In this document: one piece after another, positions 13,553-28,790 of the stretch
Numbering within the stretch: position 1 is the stretch's first letter
Layout of the letters: each line of letters starts with the position of its first letter
DNA from: Dirofilaria immitis
Lineage: Eukaryota; Nematoda; Chromadorea; Rhabditida; Onchocercidae
Length of the DNA: 64,000 bases
Assembly (NCBI GenBank): GCA_024305405.1
Contig: JAKNDB010000076.1
Location: 802,501-866,500 of the forward strand
Direction of reading: 5' to 3'
Notes under the pieces: generated by a model
Database searches by the model: none
What the model was told of the DNA's origin: nothing
The model's input: the letters and a program-made list of their open reading frames with translations, nothing else
Translations under genes and position numbers: made by a program

Positions 13553-16500
13553 AGTCTAATGTTATCAAACTGTGAACAAAACCCGCTGGGTAAGTTAATG
13601 GAACAGTACAACCGATTGGCTTCAGAAAATCGTATCACCTCATCAGTCGAAGAAAAATTATCTAAAAAGATTTTAAAACTGCCGAAACAATGAATGCAAC
13701 GGCAATGGCGACAGGCGGCACTCCAGTAGATACGATGTCGTATACGAATACCACAGCTGCAGTTTATCCAACATATTCATGGTCGGCAGCTGCAACAGCT
13801 CCGTGGTGGACAACCACGGAGCCAACTGCAACTTGGCCTCCACTACCGTACTCACCAGCAATGAATACTGATACTGCTACGGCAAATTATTCCTATTTGG
13901 GTCCGCAGTTCCAAGGACTACTATCAGCTGCTACTGTATCAGCTACAGTATCAGCCGCGGGTCATATGGCATCAATATCAAATTCAAATTCTACTTCTAC
14001 AAGTAATCTATTATCAAAGGTCTCTAGTAGCTCAACGACACATGCAGGTGGCGGTAAATTACCTACCCGTACCAATTGCGAATGTCCTAATTGTCAAGAA
14101 GCCGAAAAATTGGGTGAATCTTTTATTTAGCTTTAAGTATTTAACGAATTTTGATTGATGAAATTCTAATATCCACAGGAAGTAGAACACTGACAATTTA
14201 TACAATAATGATGAAATTCAATATGAATAGTTTCGATTGCAAAAATTAACTAATATAACTGCTTACATCATCATCATGTTCTTGTCGAAACCATATTCTT
14301 TTTCATCATACTGAAGCATCGTATTTATAAAATAATCTATCTATCACAATATCCTCGCTTTAATTTGGATATATCGATAGCCAAAATGTTTAGAAAATTT
14401 ATTAATTTCCATAAAAATGGGAAAGCATATTTTTCTCTTAGCAATCATTACGCACTAAAAAGGTTGCTGTTGTAGAGGTAGCCAAAATAAGTAAAAGTAC
14501 AGGATCGCCAGGTTCGAAGCAAGAAGAGATGATGGAATGAAACCATCGGAAGGGAAAAGGGAACAAGAATAAAGAAGAGGAAAAGGAACGGTGCTGAGTG
14601 TGGAAGATAATAACAAGTTATGGTATATGTTTAGCAATCAATGTAAATAGCAATTACATTCTTCGCTTTCATATACCAATGTCCAATCCATAGCTTTATC
14701 ATCCTTTACCCAGGTTGATATTAATTTTGTTGTCAGCCTGTTTGTCTTTTTCCATTTCGTAATGGGGTGGCATTTACATATCTATTGCTGCTCACTTTTT
14801 TTTTTTTGAATAAGCATTTTAAATAAGTCCGTCACATTAATGATACTTAGAATATATCCAAATCACATCATATATCATAATGATACAACGAGTAACCCAA
14901 TATTGATAATTATATAATTTATTAAAAGAGTAAAATTCATTATTTTTCTAAATTGCTACAAATTGTTTTCCAACTAATCTTCAGTAGAACTAAATTATTT
15001 GGAAATATTTTCAAAAAAATATGTTTTAATTTTTATAAAGGTTTTGGAATGTTTAAATTGATAAAAGGTAAATAAGTAATAGTTACGGATGAGTGATTAA
15101 TTGTAATTTGATTATTATTCAATCTAATTCTTCATTTCATTCATATATCTAACTTACATAATGCATCGGGAATATAATAAGAAAAAATACTGGTAAGCTG
15201 AGACAATTAGCAAAATGAAAACTTTTTATGAGTTTTATTTTTAAAAACGATTCTTACAAAAACAGAATGCCGCCAAAAAAGTTCATCCTAGCGTTAAATT
15301 GGGACAACAACGGCAGTTCGAACTATTTGTTCGTTTTTAAGAGAGAATAAAAGGTATAAACAGAGAGAGAACAAGGAGAGAGAAAGGACTAGTCATGGTA
15401 TATTTCTTTAGAATCAAGTAAATTCTAACAAAATTCAAGATGTATGAATTTAATTGTTCTGAAGGAAGAAATCGATTTCTGAATTAAAATTAAAATAAAT
15501 TTTAGAAAGCCACGTTAAACAAATTATATCAAAAACTTTTTCTTGTCTATCACAATGAATTCAATAAGTATTTTTTTCCTCAATTCAAAAATTATTAACC
15601 ACTTGCGATAACTACTATCTTGAAGTCGTATACTTTTGTTAATACACAATGTCACTTTCATTTATATATTTTCATTCGTTCCTAATTCTACGGTAATGAT
15701 AACAACATGAGAATCATGGAATAGTCATATGGATTAAGCTCCTTTGAACAAGAGTAGTTATTTATAATAATGACCTTTCGATGAGCAGTGTTTTTTTCTT
15801 CGACCGTCTTGTATTGAATACAGCTGTCTCATTAAATTGATCTCACAATTTAGTCAATAAATGAAAATGCAAATTTGAAATATACAAAAATTCAAAATAT
15901 ACATAATAATCATTTTGCCAAAACTAAATCTGTTCCTTCTTCTGCTTTTCTTATTCTGCTACTTTTTTTCAATCGATATAAATTTTGTTGCAACTTCAGT
16001 TAATCTGATGATTTTGAAAAAAAAATTTATATTAATTTTTATCGAAAAATTGAAATTTTATGTTATTCAAGAAATAATTTGCACTAATATCGAATATTTC
16101 AATATTTTCTAATTGAATCTTGAAATTTTCGAAGAAATATTTAATACAAATTTTTAAATTTGATTTAGGCTTGAGAAGTTAAATTTGAATAATTTGTATT
16201 TTTAGACAGCGCATATAGAAGATATTATCATTTTCTGCAACAAATTGCTTAGGAAAACGATGGTTTTTGAACAAAATTTTCTCGCCAAATCATTGCAAGA
16301 ATGTGGTTGTGAACGATATTTTTTTTTAAATATATAGCACAATGATTCTCTACCGTAATCAGCCGAAACAGTAAACAGTAGAATTCTGTAAAGGAATGAC
16401 CCTAATTTTACTAATTACATCTTTGGAAGATGTGCTGCTGAAAATAAACCAAAAAGATCAGAGTTGCATTTTAAAAAATTTTTAGAGTCTTATTCTAGTA

Positions 16501-18256
16501 ATATAAACAAATCAAAATAAGGCTGATAAAATATCACTAAGATTGCCAGGTCGTTCATCATACATTGAATTGGATTAGTCCTTCTATGAGTTGCTCTACT
16601 GCTCACTCGTAGATATGAATAGAAATGGTAGAAATATAAAACTTTCACCAATCTCAAAGACCATTTTTGAAATCATTCAATATATTTCATCTATATTATG
16701 AAATATGCACGCATAATATTAAAATTGCTTTACCGAAGCGGAGCGAATGAAGGAGAATAGATAGTAAAATGGCCCTGAAAACGGCAAATTCGAATGAGAT
16801 TTTTTGAATTGGTTAAGGGAAAATCGAAATATAATTGACACTTTTCACACTTCGATGTATGATTTGTTGTCTCTGTTTTTTTTATGCCAAATGCTTTAAA
16901 ACAACACGCGTGAAAAGATTTTTTTTCTTTTTAACGAATTCATGATTGTTTCCATAGCAAATAATTGAATGGGACAATGAATCAGAGCTTTCCTTGGAAA
17001 TTTTAGGTTGAAATGATTCCGATAATATAGCCGCGATGATAACAATGTATGTGTTATTAATAGAATATTTGTCGTCACTTTTTAGTCCATTATTCTTGCA
17101 TAGTATCCTCTAATTTCAACTTTTTAAGCAAAAAAGAAAATTAAAAGTACTCTTATATTGCAATTTTTGATTTACACCAATGAAGGAAGTAAATTTATCA
17201 TCATGAGCAAAAAGAATTACTAAAACTCAAAACTTAGGATTTAAGTTCCATTTTATAGCAACTTGATTATATAAAGGAAGAAGTTACTTATTTCTTTTTT
17301 TTTTTTTTTTTTGCATTTCACTCTGACCTTGAGCAAAAAGAAAACATAACAGTAATCATTTTCTATAGCTAAATCAGAGATAGTGTCATAAATCTCCATA
17401 ATCGATCTTTCCAGGAGAGAAAGATAAGGATCAGGAAAAGACATCAATCAAAAATCTCAAGTCAACTTAAGTGATTGTGTAATTGAGCATGAGATTTATA
17501 CAGGGTCAATTCTTTTCATGATTTTATAAGGGTAAACAGTCATCTCATCTCGAAAATTCATATAGAACTTAAATACTTAAAACGCGTCAAAATTTTAAGA
17601 AAATTATGAGACTAATTATTACCAAGGAAGTTATTCCTTGTGACATTCAAACATTTGTTTTTAGTTCGGCAAATTTAACCTTAATAGCAACTATATTACA
17701 AGATGTAAAGAAAACATAAGCGTCAATCCTTACATTTTCATGAAATGTAAGGATTGAAAGTTACGAATTTTCTCGAACATTCGAATGAATTATCAACGTA
17801 TTTTAAACTTAGCAATTTAACTAGGTATCGCAAATATCCCGGCAAAAATCCGGGAATTCACAATTGCCATGTTCCGGGATGTGGTAAAGTATATAGCAAA
17901 GCTCTCATCTGAAAGCGCATCTTCGATGGCATTCCGGCGAACGACCATTTGTAAGTTTACAAATGAATTGTAAGAATTTTTCAATTTTACTGCAGGACTC
18001 ATTTCATGAAAATTTTATCACATTACCGAGCTCCTTAAATTTTAAGAATTATTAATCCTTCAATTAATAGTTTTTCTGAATCTTTACTAAACAATAATAT
18101 TAAAAGGAATTTTCAGAAACGACGGCTCATGGAAAACGGTTCAAGTTCGCGAGGAGTGCAACAAATTGAATTGTAAACACCCATAACTTGCAAATTATGT
18201 TCTGCAACAAGACATTTGCCATTAGGCTTATGATATCTACTCATTCTCGATATTAG
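13481..18256 (+). CDS. SP-family (Sp/KLF) zinc-finger transcription factor, possibly degenerate
   Basis: Nuclear GC/GT-box-binding factor of the Sp branch. Exon 1, 13481-13589, starts MDSQSELKPIVPL and runs into a poly-Ala tract; its CTGG|GTAAGT donor joins in phase to exon 2, 13670-14113. Exon 2 is Ser/Thr/Ala-rich (activation-domain-like) and ends with the Buttonhead box RTNCECPNCQEAEKLG, diagnostic for Sp factors. After a ~3.7-kb intron, exon 17825-17950 encodes GIHNCHVPGCGKVYSKA, finger 1. One base is then missing around 17901-17905, and the next frame continues HLKAHLRWHSGERPF to a GTAAGT donor. The phase from exon 2 does not match this exon, so a small exon may be missed. The following putative exon, from 18117, does not give clean fingers 2 and 3: GKRF- and CNKTF-like fragments sit in different frames. 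In the frame entered from the exon before, it encodes about 19 unrelated residues and stops. Either a damaged gene, sequence error, or unrecognised downstream exons. Confidence 0.75.
13517..13550 (+). repeat. (GCT)n tract encoding poly-alanine
   Basis: About ten GCT codons in exon 1 of the SP-factor gene, giving a run of alanines just after the proline/leucine N-terminal motif. Pure codon repeats of this type vary in length between strains. Confidence 0.9.
14114..17824. other. Large intron of the SP-factor gene
   Basis: 3.7 kb of AT-rich sequence between the Buttonhead-box exon and the finger-1 exon. The phase mismatch between those exons suggests that a short unrecognised exon may lie here. 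It also holds a run of about 18 T at 17293-17312 and the 15-bp hairpin at 17723-17757. Confidence 0.55.
17723..17757. repeat. Perfect 15-bp inverted repeat
   Basis: Arms 17723-17737 and 17743-17757 are exact reverse complements around a 5-nt centre, about 70 bp upstream of the SP finger-1 exon. A structural element close to a splice acceptor; function unknown. Confidence 0.8.
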
Positions 18257-18887
18257 AGCTTTTCTTGTGACAGCCATAGAAAAATTAAATCACCAATTCT
18301 CTCAAAAACTTTGCGAAAAATACTCCATTTAGAGCGATCAATTAGTTTAATGATCATATTTATTATGATATTAGATTAGTTTACTCTTAATTTTTTTGGC
18401 AGATTTTTATAAGTCATAAATATTATATATTTACCACGTTAGTCCATTATATATGTATCACGTTATTTTATAATTGTAAAACTAACTGAAAATTATGATA
18501 ATCGATATTGCGGTGTTTCTTAATATGCTCCTTGTAATGCAGCAACTTTGCTTTCAAAAAAATCACAACTCAAAAGTCTATTTCGATATTTCGTACACCA
18601 TGAATCATACTTTTAATTTTTCATAAATTTATAAAAATTCTTAAGTCTTTAATACAGTGTACTACTTCATAAAGCTTAAAAGGAATGATAATAGGCAAAT
18701 TAATGGAGTAATAAAATGAGATAAGGATGTATAGCATAATGATATGCATAATCATTATGCAGTCTCAATCTAAACTTGACAGTACACGTAATTTTGAACA
18801 AGGAAACATAATACAATGTGAACACAAAGATATAGTTTTGTAAACTGATACAATTCCATTATTCCATATATATTTGATAATTAGATA

Positions 18888-22714
<3,827 letters not shown>

Positions 22715-25700
22715 CTATAAACTCATTTTTCGACGCTGTTCAACATTTAGCCAGCAACACAGTAACATCGTTAGGAACATACCCAATAGCTGAAGAAAAT
22801 TACTGAATATAAGTTTTTACTTCAACATATTTTTCCCATATCAAATCGGAAAAAAGGAAATGCAAAGAAAAGAATCAATAAAGTAAACAATCTAATTTAA
22901 TTGATTAAAAGTCGTCTATCTAAAACCATCAAACTAATTTAATAAACGCCCTTCATCACAAAAATATATAAATACCTCAGTAGTAGCCATAATAACGCAG
23001 ACCACAATTGCGATATCTAGACAACTATTGGCTGCGTCATAAAGTGCTTCACTACATCCCTGAATTTATATAAAATAAACAAACCATATAAACAAATAAA
23101 TGGACTAGTGAGTCTGATGGCTTTTTACTTTATATTGGCCAGTTGTGTATTCAACCGTTTACATCAGACCATACATGAAGTGAATACATAACATCCATAT
23201 TTCATTAATTAAAATATTAAATCTTCAGAAAGCGCTGTCAATTTGCAAAACTAACTAACCTTCGAATGAATAAAAGGTTCATAGGTCCAAAGTTCCAATT
23301 TGTCGAAAGTTAATCCACAATCAATCGGATAATCTCGTATGCCCTGTTCATTGCAACATGATCGGGGAATCTTGCCGATATCCGAATAACCTATGAAAAA
23401 TGAATCAGGTCAGAATCAAAATAGACTACAGAAATAATTAGAGGAAAGAGAAAGCTTAGATAACCTATCCCGAGTTCGGTTTTTCCAGGAATGTCGCGTC
23501 CCCATGAAGAATATAACCAGTCCCGATATCCTCTAACACCACAACATTCGAACTGAAATAATAAAACTTAAAACACAGAAAAAATACAAAATGTGACATT
23601 TTGAAAAATGAAAATACTATTTACATAACTTACATGAAATCGACCTCGTTCTTATAAGTTCGAAAATAGCTGAAAATAGTCAGAAAGACTATTTTTAAAT
23701 TTACGTCAGATCCAAAAGGTTTCAAATTTTTCTAATCCATTCCAAAAGAAAACATAAAGTTATAAAGTTTTCGAAAAGTCCTCAAGTTATAGATAAATAA
23801 TAATTGAACAAAAATATTACTTTAGGTTCATTAAGAATTGGTCAATTTAAGATTTAAATTAGGTTTAAAGCTACGCTTGCTCTTATCAGTGCAGTAAAGC
23901 TTATTTATGTTGTCGAAATAACCTCTCTAGCGATTTTGGATCTTGCACAATGACAGAAAGACTTAACTGGAATTTTAATAAAAATTTTTGAAAGCATATA
24001 TTTTATTCGCAATAATTGAAACTTAATAGATGGTTAACTGAAAATTGCTATCAAAAAGTATACTTACTTCACTTTGTATATTATCAAATAATTCCTTATA
24101 TGTTGGCTGGGTAGCGTAAAGTTCTTGCACAATGCGATACATTGACTGATCGATATAGCGCCTAATATATTCCTGTTGGCTGTAAGCTAATATTGCAGCG
24201 ACCAATTGTAAACAGAACACCAATAGAAGAATGATGAAGAACTGCAAATTAATATATACGTATCGTTTTTCTTGTGATACTCAATTTCTTATTTCGGTTT
24301 TGAAGAGAGGAATATTTTGTCTTTGAAGTTTTAAAGATTTGATATAATAATTTCAATTGTTCAAAGCAAATCGTAAAGATGCCATCCCTGAGGATATGTT
24401 TTGTAGTAAATCTGAGTACTTATCGGGAATTATGAAAAATATAATAAATAAATCCTATTAGTTAACTCAACAGGTCTTTGAAGTTTTAAAGATTTGATAA
24501 GTTCATTATCAATCACAACTTAAGCTAGAATGATAGCTTTTAGCAAATTAATTTAAAAACCATCAAAAAATAACTAATAGAAAAATCAATCTATGTGAAA
24601 TTTATAGCATATCTGTCGGAGAGACAAAGTGTATTACTGCAAGATTAATTTACCATCTGATATTGACGACTGCATTTTCGATCAATAAATGGATATCAGT
24701 AAAAGTGAAATACACTGCAGATAGGTTTAAACAGAGAAAATACTAATTCTATTTACAAGACAAAGCTGAAGGTGGGCTCTCATACGACATAAATTCAACT
24801 TGAAAAATGTTCATGGAAAATAAGGAGATGCCTTCTGAAGTATTTTCATGATGAACAATACTATTACCTCTTACAAATATATTTTTCTAATTTTCTCTCA
24901 TACACTTATAAAGACTTAAAAATGCGGTATTCCTGCTGTTTTGAGACTATTATCTTTTAAATACGATATGTCGCGTACTATGTTTCGTTCTTAAAAATAC
25001 TGCTGCTAAAGAAATATTTACAATTTTTTCTCTTTCTTTCCTTCTTTGATAAGTCAGAAATTTATTTTTTCAAATATGTTAAGAGTATCAAAATAAGCTC
25101 ATTCATTGCGAAATGAAGAATTTTAACGAGGATGAATAATGAAAAATCTGAAAATTTTTCTTGACATGAAAACGATAATTTTTCTCTCTGGACCATCAGT
25201 TTCGCCCAGTAATTAGCCTTTCGTCATTTTAATATTTTCCTAATATCAATTAAATAAAAGTTATCTGTAAGAGAGTGTTTGTTTTTCTCGCAAAAAATAA
25301 TGTCAATAACAAAGTGAATAACTAACTACAGTGTTAAATATTTTAGACAAAATAAATAAGTATTAGCTTACACCGATCAGCATTCCTTGATTGAGACGCC
25401 ACGCACCACAGCAGCCCAATCCTCCAATCAGGGCCATTAGTACCCCGGTTCCAATTAGCAGATAACATATCAATAGGAAATGATCGCTTGTTTGAGAACT
25501 GTTTGCAGTAAGGACGTCGTTAATTGACCGATCCAGCAAAAACCATAGACCCAATATCAATACAAATAAGCCCGAAAGCTGAAATCATAGTAAAGCTAAC
25601 TTTGAAATTCTAGTGGGGTTAGTCTTAAAACTTTACTGATTATGAGATTACAGTGAAATATTTTATTTATTCCTTTTTCATAAAAATTCCACACGAATGT

Positions 25701-26501
25701 ACTGAAGAGTGAGATGATCATGCAATGCAAAATTGCAATGAATCAATGTACTAACCAAATAGGATGAAATTGCCATATTATGTGGATGGTTGTTTTCATT
25801 TATGTAACTTATAGCTAATGATTTATTCCTCAGTGAAATTTCAAAATTTCTAGTCATTTTTTGAAAGATTATTGACCAATTGATTTTATTTTCATACATT
25901 GTTCGAATTCTTTTTAAATCTCTCAGATTTAGAGGAATGAAAGAATTTTCCCAATTTTTTTTTGAATAAATAATTTGCTAATTCTTTTATTTCTTAAAAT
26001 AAAATTACAATTAGTTGAGACTTGGAAGAACGATAATTTTCTTCATAAGATGCAGCGTTATAAAAACTTTTATGATATAAAATATATAATTATTCAAATG
26101 CCTTCAAACAATTGCTAATATTTGAAATGTTTAACAGAGATTCAAACTATTTGACGGTATCAATTACTAAATTGATAAGTAGGAACAAATATTTCCAATA
26201 TTTTACCTATTTGCTTTAAGCCAAATTCCTTTCAGGAGAAGAAATTCCCAATTAAAGCAACTAATTTAATTAAAGTATTCCTTTAAGATTTGACTTTAAA
26301 AAGAATTATTCATTATTTCTCCATTCCGTTTTGCATTTTGTGATAGAAATTGAATAGTTCAATAAATTCGGTAGAGTTGAATAATGGAAGTTAAAGATGA
26401 GTAAAATAAAAGAAAGATAGAGAAAGAGGTGAAATCCAAAGATATGCTTACCCAAAAAACAAATTAAGAAGGAAAACGACGCTTCGCAAAACCCAAAGCA
26501 T
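22715..26501 (-). CDS. Tetraspanin
   Basis: Four-pass membrane organiser of the tetraspanin superfamily. Exons: 26501-26452 (MLWVLRSVVFLLNLFF, TM1), 25578-25372 (rest of TM1, TM2 and the GGLGCCGAWR signature after TM2), 24241-24068 (FFIILLLVFCLQLVAAIL, TM3, start of the large loop), 23552-23465 (FECCGVRGYRDW, the CCG motif of the large extracellular loop), 23390-23260 (PRSCCNEQG, DCG), 23059-22976 (GCSEAL, start of TM4) and 22789-22715 (LLGMFLTMLLCCWLN, cytosolic tail QRRKMSL, stop). All junctions agree in phase except exon 1/2: exon 1 ends one base short, and one more T in the TTTTTT run would give the family-typical NLFFWLSG. Complete four-TM architecture with at least six loop cysteines. 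The partner cannot be predicted. Confidence 0.93.
24319..24499. repeat. 26-bp direct repeat pair in tetraspanin intron
   Basis: An identical 26-nt block (starting GTCTTTGAAG) occurs at 24319-24344 and 24474-24499, 155 bp apart. The intervening sequence is not repeated. Probably an old local duplication. Confidence 0.75.
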
Positions 26502-28790
26502 CTTCTGCTCGGTGGTGACGGCGATGTCATCGAGAACTATCACTACCACTAATCACTGCCAACACACAACAACAACAAAAACAAAACAATAACAACAAAA
26601 ACAATAACAATAACAGCAAGGCAACGACAGATGAAAGGAATGAGGAAGGCTCGCTCATTTGTGAAGCCAAGCAGAGGAAAAGACACTGTGTGTTCGTTCC
26701 AACTCTAAGCTATTTCTTTAGGAATTTAAAATTTCGCTAAAAGTGCATCATCGACAGATCAGACAATAAAAGAGAATATATTCTTTACTTCCATGTTTTG
26801 CTGAAAATCAATCATCTCTTGGCTATTAGTAATAATAATTATATGCCATATGGCATATTTCGACTATTTATGATTATGGATGGTTGTATTTATTTATTCA
26901 ACTATAAATAAATATATTTTATTAAAAATATTCTGAAAAATATAATATATATTTAAAAAAGAAAAAAAAAACGATTTATAAATGAGGCAGCTGTTGCTCG
27001 ATATTATTGATTGTGAATGCTATAAGAAGAGGGACACATTTAATTACATACTAAATAGAAATATCTTTTGAATGAATCTATTATACAATCAAATTTAGCC
27101 AGAACTTTGAACTTCGGTAAGAAAGTGATCTGAAAAAGGAAGGCATCATAAAGATCATTATGTATTGACTAGATAGACTTAAACCAACAGTTATCCTATC
27201 ATTATATATTAGTTACGCTATTTAATGGCATAACTTTTGAACATTCAAATTTTTTTCGAAAACTATTTTTTGATAAAGTTTATATGCCTTAAGCATTCAA
27301 ATATTATGTATATGCCTTTCTTGAAGTTATTTTGATAGTACTTTTTCTCCTAATTATTGAATTCCAAAAAGGAAAAAATTTCTGAAGTTTTAAAATGTTT
27401 CAATGCGGCAATATGCTTTGATTCGATAATATTCGCAAATTCAATCTCCCTTATTTAAATTCCTCCAAGGCTATTTAAATTATTCTGAAGTTGTCTTGGA
27501 AAAGAATCATTTCACTTCGTTCAATATCCCTCAAAAACATTTTTCTTCCATTTCTTATCACGAAATTCTGATCGAACTCAGTTCTGTTCAACTGTAACTT
27601 TCACATTTGAACTTGATAATATTTCTCTACTTTTCTCAAATATCATGAAATTTGTTTTATCAAGACCGTTTGAAGTCTCTTATATATCGCAGTTCTTCCA
27701 TTCATCCAGTTCTAAATATTATTCTTAATTCGCGTAATAATGCATAATAAATGCTGAAATCAGCTTCTAGTTATATGAAGTTATGTGAAATTTGAATAAT
27801 AAATTGAATGTCTTATCAGTTGTTAAGAATAAATAGCACTATTGAAGTAGTGATGTTGTGTAAGTGATATTGATAAGGTCTTGATTATTCATTCAGTATT
27901 CTCACTTTGTTAAGATTTTAAACAGATTTTGAAGCAATGAATGACAAAATAATTTGGTGGCACACAACGATTAGTGCTATTTCAATTCTTGTTATGAATT
28001 TATCTCATCATTCCTATTTCGTAGTTATAGGTTGTTAGTTTATAATATTAAATAGGATATTATTTCAGACATTCAAAGCAATAAAGTTTCTATCAATGAA
28101 GCAATATCATATGTCATTTATTTAATTCTTCATTTTTCATAACCTTTTATTTAATGATACTTTTAACGACTGATAAATACCAAAACTAATTTCAATTGGT
28201 GGCAATCCCCATATTATGCACTGTTGATCAGAAAAGCTATGGATGATCTGCCTAATCATTGAATTGTAAAACAAAATAAAGCATTTATGAATTATATTCT
28301 ATTAACCCTATTCATATATGGTTTATTTGCATAATATTGTTTGCATAAACTATGGAATTTTTAAATCCTTATGAAATCTTATTTTGCTCTATTTGTTGTT
28401 TTGCACCGACTATATTTGAAACTACTTCCTATTTATCAAATTATCCATCTGCTGTGTCATCTTGCTCATTTCTCGGTGAAGTACTGAAATTTAAACTGTT
28501 CAGTTATTGAGATTAACTAATTTATCTGTTTGTTTATATATTTGATATCCCTCAGATTTAACTATCCTTCCAAATTTTTAATAATTTAAATTATTCCAAA
28601 AAAAAGGAGAGAAGTGTAACTATTTTTTTCTAGAAGTTTCCCTTCTCAACCTTTTTGTACCTACAGTTTATTCATACAATTTAACTTCTCATTCTATTTA
28701 CCTAACAGTATTTCTGCATACCTTATTACCACCATTTGAATAAAAAAGTTAATAAAAATATTTCGAAATCTCTATCCTTTATCTGTCAAA
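26502..28790. other. Intergenic region upstream of the divergent tetraspanin and astacin genes
   Basis: AT-rich, with no supportable exon. Just upstream of the tetraspanin start is an (AAC)n/A-rich low-complexity stretch at about 26561-26620. Shared promoter space for the tetraspanin (minus) and the astacin gene (plus). Confidence 0.5.

Noticed and set aside
13460..13693. Reading SP exon 1 straight through to the stop at 13693
   Set aside because: A strong GTAAGT donor at 13590 and an in-phase acceptor at 13669 join it to the next open frame, so the read-through is intronic.
14505..14530. GGTTCGAAGC resembling a tRNA B box
   Set aside because: No A box, acceptor stem or anticodon arm could be formed around it.
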